NCBI RefSeq assembly: GCF_019059575.1
Contig: NW_024881598.1
Span: 310,001 to 374,000 of the forward strand
Origin: Amphibalanus amphitrite
Taxonomy: Eukaryota; Arthropoda; Thecostraca; Balanomorpha; Balanidae
Length of the DNA stretch: 64,000 nucleotides
Direction: 5' to 3'
Under the pieces are notes generated by a model. That model was given only the letters and a program-made list of their open reading frames with translations. It was not told the DNA's origin and searched no databases. Made by a program: the position numbers and the translations under genes. Shown here piece after piece: positions 55,867-64,000 of the stretch (positions are counted from its first letter, which is position 1; each line of letters opens with the position of its first letter).

Positions 55867-57879
55867 CACTGGCGGATCCAGGGTTTCAGCGCGGGGGGGG
55901 GCATACCATGTCACGGAGCCAAACCTAGGGTACCCCCAAATCCTGTTTTCTCATCGGATTTAGGCCACTTATTTTTCGTCATAGCCCTGACACGAGTTTT
56001 TTTTTTCTATAAAAAAAAAACACACAAATGGTAGGACACCGGACCCCCATTGGCAGATCCAGGAGGAGGAGGAAGCTTTTGGGACAAATACCCGGGCAGC
56101 GCCAGAAATCGACGAAAATTGGTGGGACCGGTGGGGCCCTCAGAATGACTGGTGTATAGAGCCGACCCAGGGCCGCCGGTGTGGAACCTTAAGAGGTACT
56201 GGCGTGGGACCATCAAAGGTATCGGTGTGGGTTCCCCAGAGGCAGTGGTGTGGGGCCCTCAGAGGCACTGGTGCAGGAACCACAAAGGAGCCGGTGTGGG
56301 CCCTCTAAGCTGCTGGTGTGAGGCCCTCACATGGACGCCGTTGTGGTGCCTCAGACACTGGTGTGGCGCTAAGCCCACACCATTCACAGATGGCTGTGTG
56401 TGGGGCCCTTGGAGTTGTTGTTGCGAAATGCGAATGCTTAATAACCCAGTAGGACCTCTCAGAGACCGACAAAGGGCCCTCAGAGGCCGGTAACCTTCGC
56501 CGGTAACCTTCACAGGCCGGCAAGTGAGGGCCGGCAGTATATCTTCAGGAGCCCTGTGGAGTCCAGTTAGAGATCGGCATGGTACTCTCAGACGCCGGTG
56601 GGGCCCTCAGAGTCACCGGTGTAGGACCTACAGAGTTACCGGTGGCTGGCTGCCAGAGGCACTGGTGTGGGACCCTCAGAGTCGCCGATGCAATGTGGGG
56701 CCGACACTGGTGTCTCAGAGGTGGCGGTGTATGGCCCTCAGACGTGTCTGTGTGGTGCCCTCACAGTCGCCGGTGAAGACTTTCAAAGGCATCGTTGTGG
56801 GAGTCCTCACTCCTCAGAGACACATGCATGGGGGCAAGGGGTCTTCAAGAGACCAGCAAGGGCCAGCAGAGGCCTTCAGGAGCCGGGATCCTGGAGACCG
56901 GCGTGGTACTCTCAGGAGTCACTGGGAGCCCTCAGAGTCACCAGTGTGGGGCCCACAGAGTTGCAGGTAGGTAGCCGTCAGATGCGCCTGTGTAAGACCT
57001 TCAGAGGCGCCAGTGTGGGGCCCTCAGAGCCGCCGCCGATGCAGGGCCTTAAGAAATATTGGTGTTAGTCCCTCAGATTGGCGGTGTTGGGCCCTCAAAG
57101 GCGCCGGTGTGAGACCCTCACAGGCGCCGTTATGGGCCCTCAGAGACACTGGTGTGGAGCCGTTCCATGCGGGTATGGGCCAGGACCCTTATTAGAGCTG
57201 ACGCTTAATAGGTCAGCAAGGTCACTCAGAGGCCAGCACAGGGCCCTCAGAAGCCGGAGTGGGGCCCTTATGGAGATGTGTGATGTGTGGCGACTCAGGA
57301 GCCCGTGACTCCGTGAGGTGCTCTCACGAGTCCTGCGGGTCTTATCTCAGTCGAAATAAGGCACGCTTGGACCCTGAGCGGCCAATTGGCACTGCAGGGC
57401 CTCTCGGGCCCATAGGGCACCATGCTTCTAATGAGGCGGCACGCGCCCCTTGTGCCCCCCCCCCCCCCCCGGTTACGCTGCACTGGCTGCGGCCATACAG
57501 GTTAATCATATTCTAACCGTCCCTATTCCCAAGCATAGGCGGCGGCCGATTCCTGGTTTGCGCAATATGAGTGCCATCGTTAGACAATACGGTCAAAAGG
57601 ATTGAAGCGGCATGACTCCCCTGTGGTAAGAACTAAGAAACAACATATTTTCAGACAAAATAAAGCAATGACAACTAAATTGAGGTTACTAAAACGACTC
57701 TGATCACAAAAGTAGTTACTAGGAAGGCTTTCTAATCCATTTTTATTTAGTTCCTCGTTATAGGCGTAAGAAGTGTAAGTCTGAACGGGGGGGGGGGCAT
57801 ACTTGTACTGGATGCCCTCCCCAGGCTCCTGTCGGGGGGGGGCATATGCCCCTAATGCCCCCCCCTGGATCCGCCAGTG
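55867..57879. mobile_element. hAT-type element carrying a minisatellite
   Basis: Ends CACTGGCGGATCCAGGG and CCTGGATCCGCCAGTG are complements. A perfect 8-bp duplication AGAAGACT flanks it (55859-55866 and 57880-57887). There is no transposase; most of the interior is a degenerate tandem repeat (56120-57260). Non-autonomous. Confidence 0.9.
56120..57260. repeat. ~30-bp degenerate minisatellite in hAT element
   Basis: Repeated variants of GGTGTGGGGCCCTCAGAGGC for over 1.1 kb. Open frames through it (for example 56524-56970, 56667-57068) come from the repeat and are not genes. Confidence 0.85.
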
Positions 57880-58494
57880 AGAAGACTAAGAAATGTACAG
57901 GCAATCTTATGGTCAAATAATTTTGAACATCGGCCGGTAACAACTTGAGTTATGAGTTTGTAAACACAAAATTGTGATTGCCGCGTTTCCCGCGTCGGCC
58001 GATCCCGCTTCAGCCGACATCTTACCCTTTGCAGGCTTCTAACTGCCATATTTATTGTTGGATTAACTTTAAATTCACTAAGAACTATAGGAAGTGAAAG
58101 GAAAAAGAAAGGCGGCCGGTAACTCTTTGAGTTATCGACGCATAAACGCAAAAAAGTCGCTCACATAGCACATTTGACCACATTTGACCTTGAAGATATT
58201 GACCTAGGGTCATGAAATTCACACAAAACAGAGTCCCCCAGGGCCCCGCCAACCCTCCAAATTTTGTCTTTCTAGCTTCCGTGGGAGCTGAGATCTTAGC
58301 GACATCCGCCCCCCCCCCCTCCACTAGGCGTACTCGCAACCCTTCCACTGCGCGTGTTAGATGTACGTACCAGGACAATACTTCGTGAAGAATCAGTAGC
58401 GTCTAACGACGTAAGCGCAATGCGCCGATATGGCTGTCGGAGCTGCCGGTGGGCAGAGCGGGCTCTGACGGCGTGCGGCCGGCCTCCGCCGCAG

Positions 58495-58677
58495 ATGACC
58501 CCACCGCCATGACCGTCACCTGGATGACCAAGGACGCCGTGGCGAGCAGGGCGCTGTTCGGCGTCGGCAACCTCAACAGCACGGCCTTCGGCATCTCCAC
58601 GCCGTTCGAGACGGGCTCCCGCAGCGAGACGGTGCACCGCGCCACCCTGACCGGCCTCACGCCGGGCGCCCAATACG
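58495..58677 (+). CDS. ACP7: purple acid phosphatase (type 7), exon 2
   Basis: Acceptor CCTCCGCCGCAG ends at 58494. The codon split with exon 1 gives Asn, then DPTAMTVTW, the family's N-terminal fibronectin-like domain motif, and later GLTPGAQY. The exon has 183 nt. The only GT nearby (58682) would put the next exon out of frame. A donor GCAAGT at 58678 joins TACG to AG at exon 3, restoring ...GAQYEYVVGS. So the intron appears to be GC-AG, with the extended GCAAGT match typical of that class. The frame on the opposite strand is a shadow. Confidence 0.8.
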
Positions 58678-59038
58678 GCAAGTAGCCGCCCGTCCCTGAG
58701 CGGCCCAGGCACTGGGTCGGATGAATTGAAAGGAGACCCCTGAGCTGGTTTAGTCCCAATTCCTATGTGAAATAGAATTGCATGATTATGAAACATGGCA
58801 TACTTTAAGTGCAGTAGACGTTTTGAATGCAAGTGGCCACCTGTGTAGGGGGCCTGGTTGTGCCAACGTAGGTGTTCCAAAACAGATTTGTTACTTATGG
58901 AGCTTCTTGAGCAACCGAGTCGGACCTACTTAGGTAGCAGTGGTGGAACTACTACAGAGATACGTTGGTACTGATCGCTAACCATGTAGTGTCTGTTTCT
59001 GTCATCGTATCGCAGTGCCCATACGTGTCGTTTCTACC

Positions 59039-59057
59039 AGTGTCTGTCTGTCTGTCG

Positions 59058-59120
<63 letters not shown>
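59039..59120. repeat. (TGTC)n microsatellite
   Basis: About 80 bp of TGTC units with one CGGTC interruption, in intron 2 of the phosphatase gene. Confidence 0.95.
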
Positions 59121-59121
<1 letters not shown>

Positions 59122-59154
59122 GCGGACGCACTGCCGTGCCGCGGCTTGCCGTGC

Positions 59155-59277
59155 CGTGCCGTGTCCGGCCCGTGTGTGGACGCGCTGAGTAGGTATGGTA
59201 TCCGTGTGTCTGTCCGGCACGTGTGCGGACGCGCTGAGTAGGTATGGTATCCGTGACCGTGTGTCTGTGCCGGACAG
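59155..59277. repeat. tandem duplication upstream of exon-3 acceptor
   Basis: GGACGCGCTGAGTAGGTATG followed by GTATCCGTG occurs twice, about 57 bp apart, each followed by TGTCTGT-CCGG. The second copy runs into the true acceptor CCGGACAG (59271-59277). Confidence 0.75.
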
Positions 59278-59410
59278 AGTACGTGGTCGGCAGCGAGCAC
59301 GGCTGGTCCGACCTGAAGACGTTCACAGCTGTGCCGGCCGGCGCCGACTGGAGCCCCAGGCTCGCCGTGTTCGGAGACATGGGCGTGGAGAACGCCCGCT
59401 CCCTCGAGAG
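59278..59410 (+). CDS. ACP7: purple acid phosphatase (type 7), exon 3
   Basis: Begins after CCGGACAG and encodes EYVVGSEHGWSD (end of the N-terminal domain), then LAVFGDMGVENARS. FGDMG is the first metal-binding block of the metallophosphatase fold, with its Asp ligand. It ends GAG AG before the donor GTCAGC (59411), phase 2. The remaining metal-binding blocks (GDxxY, GNHE-type, and the His blocks) are not in the window downstream to 64000, so at least one more exon lies outside. Confidence 0.8.
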
Positions 59411-59539
59411 GTCAGCTGCGACGCCGGCGGATCCACCCCCCCCCCCCGCAGTGCCCATGTGCATAAGCCATAATCCATTCTGCACAAACATTCACCCTAA
59501 ATACCATCAGGAAAAAGGAGTCGGACTTTTATCAAAGTA

Positions 59540-59925
59540 TACTGTCAAAAAAAGTTGAGCACCTCCAACCAGCTAAATGTACTTAAGCACCATGGTAAAA
59601 AACGAGCACCACCCACCGGCTTAAATTAAGCAGGCTAAGAGAGTGCTATTTGAGTTATTTATTTTTAGCACCATACAAATCGTAGCACCATGGCTCCTGT
59701 ATGGGGCTAACAAGATGCTTTTTAATTAGTACCTCATATCTGAGACCCGAAGGGTGCTAGAGAAATAGCAGCCTGGAGGGTGTATTTTTTAGCACACTCA
59801 GGGCGCTAGGGTAAAAAAACAGCCCTCAGGAGGTGCTACTTGTTTAGCACCTTAGCGCTTAGCACCTTCAGCTAGCACGCAAATAGCTTCTTACTATACC
59901 CCAACATACTACTGCTAGCATATTA
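59540..59925. repeat. cluster of TAGCACC / GGTGCTA motifs
   Basis: The heptamer TAGCACC and its complement recur at least seven times in both orientations within 350 bp (for example near 59684, 59753, 59841, 59852). No element boundary is clear. Confidence 0.5.
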
Positions 59926-60253
59926 TCTACTATACTATTTGTGAAATGAAACTCTGTGTGTCTGTTTGCACCGTGCAGAGGGGTGCTTTGACGCCGTGCA
60001 CAGGTCAAACGGTGCGGTCGATTGGGCTGAAATTTTCACAGGGTGTTGATGACGTCACGCGCACGTGCAGTGTCGAGGTTCGAGTCTCGTCTACTATACT
60101 ATTTGTGAAATGAAACTCTGTGAGTCTGTTTGCACCGTGCAGAGGGGTGCTTTGACGCCGTGCACAGGTCAAACGGTGCGGTCGATTGGGCTGAAATTTT
60201 CACAGGGTGTTGATGACGTCACGCGCACGTGCAGTGTCGAGGTTCGAGTCTCG
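59926..60253. repeat. 164-bp tandem duplication, Helitron-like 5' sequence
   Basis: TCTACTATACTATTTGTGAA starts both copies (59926 and 60090). They differ at one position that I could find (TGTGTGTCTG versus TGTGAGTCTG). Confidence 0.85.
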
Positions 60254-60440
60254 GGGGGTGGATGGTTCGCACGTGGCACGCCCTGGAAAAAGGCGTATTT
60301 TCTCACAAATTTGCTCGGTCTTCAAGGCATCGGCAGCCGGGTTCAATGGACTTTGACAATAAAATGCATGACGATCGGCGGCGGGTGCCTCTCATTTGCA
60401 GATTGGCCAAGTTATTTATTTTGATAAACAGTGGCGAATG
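60090..60440 (+). mobile_element. Helitron-like fragment
   Basis: The second copy continues past the duplication into sequence that matches the complement of 16350-16450. Contains GATGACGTCACGCGCACGTG. No replication-initiator or helicase domain. Class assignment rests on the 5'-end look only. Confidence 0.4.
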
Positions 60441-60494
60441 GTGGTGTTGATTATCGGTAAACAAAGTCAGGTTTCAATACGATCACACAAATGC

Positions 60495-60685
60495 ACCGCG
60501 TTTGCCGTAATGCGCCACATTTGTCCACATGCGCCATTTTTGTCGCTGATCGCACAACTTTGTCAAATATGGTCCGATAAGGGTGCAATGTCGTGGAAGG
60601 ATGCATGACAAAATGACAGGTACAAATGTGCCACTTTTGTCGCAATGCGCCACATTTGTCACAAGGCGCCATTTCCACCAAATAC
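60495..60685. repeat. TGCGCCACATTTGTC repeat
   Basis: About six variants of a 15-bp motif (TGCGCCACATTTGTC, TGCGCCATTTTTGTC, GTGCCACTTTTGTCGC). Confidence 0.65.
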
Positions 60686-60786
60686 GATTAAGAATAATGG
60701 AATGACACGAGTAGGGCAGGGTTAGGAACTCTTTTTTAGTTTATTAGTTTATCTGATAGTCTGTGACCTCATATGACGCAGTGATA

Positions 60787-61020
60787 GTGGTAGGGGTAGT
60801 GTTAGGGGTAGTAGTAGGGGTAGTGGTAGGGATAGTGGTAGGGGTAGTAGTAGGGGTAGTAGTAGGGGTAGTGGTAGGGGTAGTAGTAGGGGTAGTGGTA
60901 GGGGTAGGGGTAGGGGTAGTGGTAGGGGTAGTGGTAGGGGTAGGGGTAGTGGTAGGGGTAGGGGTAGGGGTAGGGGTAGGGGTAGGGGTAGTGGTAGGGG
61001 TAGTGGTAGGTAGTGGTATG
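60787..61020. repeat. GGGGTAGTGGTA minisatellite
   Basis: Perfect 6- and 12-bp units of GGGGTA, GTGGTA and GTAGTA. Val/Gly and Thr/Pro frames across it are artefacts. Confidence 0.95.
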
Positions 61021-61180
61021 GGTAGAATTAGTAGAAGTGTGACCCAGGCCGATCCAATGTGACTTGGTGACCTATACGACCTGGCCTGACCGAAGATGAC
61101 CTGGCCTGACCCAGTGTGACCGGGGATGACCAACTTGACCTGACTTGATCCCGTATGACCCAAATTTCATCCAACTAAGT
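61021..61180. repeat. TGACCTGG-type repeat
   Basis: Loose repeats of GATGACCTGGCCTGACC, that is, AGGTCA-type half-sites outside an obvious MITE boundary. Confidence 0.6.
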
Positions 61181-62469
61181 TATTATGTTCAAAATTTTCC
61201 TCTGCACGTTTCCGTCCATATCTCTGCTTCCAGACGACAGATCAATTTAAATCAAACACCGTTCGAAAGCAAATTGGCTGCTGCCGCATTTTATCGCTAA
61301 GCCGCGAAGCAAGTGGCGCAGCCGCTTGTCTATATTACTATTTGTGGTGACGTAGTTTCTGTCTGTTACCGAGGTCGCGACATGGTGCTACGTAGCGCGG
61401 GTTACAGGTCACACCGTTGCACCTACCGCGCTGAAATTTGCGCAACATATAGAACAAGGATGGACAACGTGCCTTTGAGGGGTCTCGGCTCGATCGGATC
61501 GATAGCGAGCGCGTGGCGCGGGCCCAAAAAGTGCAAATTCGCGTCATAGACTTTACATGTATAAATCGGCTTGCAAAATCGGGCGAAAATGGCTAAATTT
61601 ACCCGACACGGGTCCGGTTCCCGTGCAATATCTCGGCAACCGTGCACCCGATCAGCACGGGGAAAACAGCATCGTGTAGAGAATCGAACGGGCTATCGAA
61701 TGGTGTGCGGTGCAGGGGATGGCACACGCCACGTGCATCCGTGAGGGCACTTTTGTTTGAAAAATTGACGTTTCGGACGGATTTTGGACTTGATGCTATT
61801 TTTGGGTGACTGTCAGACGGAGCGAGTTCAAACAACGCCTATTGGCAAGATAAATGTACCATCTCTCATGGAAAAATTAAGAAAAGCTAATTGATCAAAA
61901 ACAAGGTGGAACAAATCGCTGGAGAAAATGGTATTTGTCCTTAATGTGCCAATAAATAATTACACGGGGTTTGCTGCTTAACCTGATACGTTTGACAATT
62001 GAAAATGCTATCATTAGAAACAGCATTCAATTCTCTCCAAGACCCAATCATCACGTTTGCATGACCAGCAACAGTATTCTAAAAAATATAAATGTTTCAA
62101 ACCTCTGCAAAACCATTTTTAGCGAAAATTATCTACGCCTCTCATTTGTCATAAAACTACGCACCTACATTATAAAACACATTTGACATGTTTTCTTAAG
62201 GAGAAAGCATGCTTATCAGACACGGGCACCTCGATGTGATGGATATTTTTTTCCACAAACCAAAACGTTTAGCCGTCAAAAAGCAATCGACCGAAATGGA
62301 TAGATAACCCAACCGACACAAGAACAACCAAACACCCGCCGATCGAAAATATCCCTTTTCGCGTTGCGGAGCACGCGGGTCACCCTAGTTAGCATCTATG
62401 GACATGAAGTGCCACGGTTGAGCAATGTGATGCAGAATGCTTTCGATCATCGGTTGTTGAATTATCCAA
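61181..62469. other. no supported gene
   Basis: 61318-61500 starts TCTATATTACTATTTGTGGT, Helitron-like, with a diverged CGCTGAAATTTGCGCAAC block. The rest is AT-rich; frames at 61599-61835 and 61971-62186 show no domain. Confidence 0.35.
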
Positions 62470-63565
62470 TATATATGTTGCAGGCACTTTAGAAAATCAG
62501 TCATTTTGTAAAATGCCTAGGCATTTTACAAAAAGACGGCTGTTTGAAAAATGACTGAACGCAACCAGGCTTTTTTCAAAATGGCTAGCCATTTTACAAA
62601 ATGACTAGGCATTTTGCAAAATGCCTGACCAGCATGGAACGTAGATCCCACTACAGATACTATGGCCAAAGTTTTTGGACGTCTTCCTATACCCTATAGG
62701 TACGTGTTCAGCCTGTAGCTGATCGATTTGAAGCTCTGTGATGACGACAATGCTGAGTAACGACCAGGTTGAGTTGCAGACTCGGCTGTAGCATAAAGCA
62801 TTGTTTAGTTAACGCTGTAAAAACTCCCAAGTACCTACATCAACGCCGTTCACGTTCTGCCTGAAACTAGACCTAACAAAACCAGCCGGAGACCGGCCCT
62901 AGTCAATAGGCAGGCCCGGTTGATGTACAATTACATGTAAAAGAATGAGTGTAGTCTTTGTTTGATTGTGTCTTTGTTTGACAGCTTTGAGTACCTACTT
63001 GCATGGTCCCAGTTAAAAATATCAAGCTCCACATCGGGAGAATCATCAGGTCGCTTGGCGTAGGACGAGAGCGTTGGTTTCAGAAGACACTAACGCCTAA
63101 GTGTGTGGGATCGAATCCTCGCGACCTCTAATGGTTTTACAGATACAGGCCGGCATAGGGCCAGTCGTTTGTTGACGCTCCAGATCGATCATTTTAAATC
63201 CAGCAGCGTCGCTGACGTGGGGGTTGGAAATGTCGCGGGCCTGCACTTCTCAAAATAGAGAGAAGTAGGTATGGACTTCCCACTGCTGGACTCCTCTGGT
63301 CATAATGCTGGACTCCTCGGTCCACCTACACGCTACCAAAACGTATATAATTAGGTACTCGTATCTACAACACGCTGCTCAGTCATTTTGTAAAATGGCT
63401 AGGTATTTTGTAAAATGCCTAGGCATTTTGCAAAATGACTGGAGAATCAGTCATTTTGTAAAATGCCTAGGCTTTTTGCAAAAAGCCTGGAAAATCAGGC
63501 ATTTTGCAAAATGCCTAGGCATTTTACAAAATGACTGATTTTCTAAAGTGCCTGCAACATATATA
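62470..63565. mobile_element. TIR element with palindrome arrays
   Basis: TATATATGTTGCAGGCACTT (62470) pairs exactly with its complement ending at 63565, and the match continues about 60 bp to CCTAGGC. Both ends hold arrays of ATTTTGYAAAATGCCTAGGC-type units; 62504-62533 is a perfect 30-bp palindrome centred on CCTAGG. A tRNA-like sequence lies at 63048-63127. No transposase. Confidence 0.85.
63048..63127 (+). tRNA. tRNA-like sequence, class II shape
   Basis: A 7-bp acceptor stem AGGTCGC/GCGACCT is perfect. The D-arm-like segment TTGGCGTAGGACGAGAGCG, an anticodon-arm-like hairpin GCGTTGG...AACGC containing TTCAGAA, and the B-box-like GGGATCGAATCC follow. TTTT lies nine bases downstream. The 80-nt length suggests a Leu/Ser-type variable arm, and CAG in the loop would mean Leu. 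The T-stem pairs poorly. A tRNA-derived SINE head or pseudogene is as likely as a working gene. Confidence 0.4.
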
Positions 63566-64000
63566 GCTTATCATTACCGATCACAGGTGGTCACACCATG
63601 AAGGGAGATGAACTCCTACAAACGTAGGTGTCCACATTGACGAGACGATGTCAATTCGGAACTTTGGCAGAAGTCCCCTTGAGATCATCCCACCAGCAGC
63701 CACGCCGATAGCGTGGGAAATCAAAGAAGTTTCGCCGCTGCTTTTGTGACCTATATAATGAATTGAATTGGTTTCAGTTGTCAGTTTCGGAACAAAAGCG
63801 TTGCCAATAGTCACGTCATGAATGTTGCAGAGGTTTTGAAGATGCATCCATAGACCTCTGTACACCTTTAATTGTTACAATCATGGATCACGATTACTGC
63901 CGAACTTTTTATTACGAATGTTACGGACGATGGCGACTTAATTGATAATGTGTTATCATTTGTTATCATGTATAACTGTTTTGTGCATCTATGCTTGAGA
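63566..64000. repeat. element X fragment and unassigned sequence
   Basis: 63725-63855 matches 26020-26135 (CGCCGCTGCTTTTGTGACCT, TATATAA, GCGTTGCCAAT, TTGCAGAGGTTTTGAAGATG). It is a diverged third piece of element X. The rest has no recognised feature. Confidence 0.6.

Larger units (their letters stand above)
55512..58360. mobile_element. TTAA-type MITE O, split by a hAT element
   Basis: Left TTAACACGCGCCGTGGAAGG (55512). Right end CCTTCCACTGCGCGTGTTAG (58341-58360) is its complement apart from two mismatches. Hairpin GGCGGATTTCGCC on the left. Removing the hAT insert and one 8-bp duplication leaves about 0.83 kb. It abuts phosphatase exon 2 by 135 bp. Confidence 0.75.

Noticed and set aside
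56150..57520. Several 60-150-codon frames
   Set aside because: Explained by the ~30-bp minisatellite inside the hAT element; the same motif is read in different frames.
58296..58880. 194-codon minus-strand frame
   Set aside because: It is the shadow of phosphatase exon 2, which matches its family with good splice phase on the + strand.
60787..61020. Interstitial telomere repeat
   Set aside because: The unit is GGGGTAGTGGTA, not TTAGG or TTAGGG, and varies by triplet.
60744..61163. 139-codon Thr/Pro frame and its Val/Gly opposite
   Set aside because: Pure translation of the GGGGTA minisatellite.

Overview
This is a eukaryotic nuclear window, not bacterial. It has split exons with GT-AG (and one apparent GC-AG) introns, tRNA-like sequences, two non-LTR retrotransposons, Ty3/gypsy remnants and many DNA transposons nested inside one another. 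The TE mix (mariner, hAT, P-like, TTAA-duplicating MITEs, gypsy, jockey/CR1-like LINEs) and the GC-rich exons of a purple acid phosphatase fit an arthropod, possibly a crustacean. That taxonomic placement is inference; no diagnostic marker is present.

The only host gene I can support is a purple acid phosphatase of the ACP7 (type 7) kind on the + strand. Its signal-peptide exon is at 43049-43189, a second exon at 58495-58677 and a third at 59278-59410, all joined in phase 1. It is incomplete: the remaining exons lie beyond the window or are not visible. Its 15.3-kb first intron is almost wholly transposon. A TATA-containing GC-rich segment at 33375 with a downstream splice donor could be its non-coding first exon, but that is not proven.

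Layout. 1-1.6 kb: AT-rich sequence with a GC island. 1.6-2.6 kb: dead mariner. 2.8-7.1 kb: TTAA-type MITEs and two tandem duplications. 7.4-9.0 kb: gypsy pol end, polypurine tract, LTR, primer site and broken gag. 9.3-14.4 kb: decayed TTAA-type MITEs and a GC-rich tandem repeat. 15.9-16.6 kb: hAT MITE and Helitron-like piece. 16.8-21.9 kb: an inverted-repeat element holding a nearly intact LINE whose two ORFs share one frame and are split only by UGA-CUA. 22-25 kb: GC island and minisatellite. 25.4-28.3 kb: TIR element (copy 1) with nested insertions. 28.7-29.8 kb: TTAA MITE. 29.9-31.8 kb: P-transposase-like remnants and minisatellites. 33-38 kb: promoter-like segments and a frameshifted jockey-like LINE. 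38.9-42.7 kb: nested TTAA MITEs. 43-59.4 kb: the phosphatase gene with nested elements. 59.5-64 kb: tandem duplications, minisatellites, and a TIR element with palindrome arrays and a tRNA-like sequence.

The dominant system is a large family of about 0.9-1.2 kb MITEs flanked by TTAA with CCC termini, as in piggyBac. At least eleven have both ends here. Each carries a subterminal G-tract/palindrome/C-tract hairpin whose core differs between subfamilies but stays self-complementary, and many copies of the hexamer AGGTCA (the nuclear-receptor half-site). Paralogous empty sites inside the window document several insertions directly.
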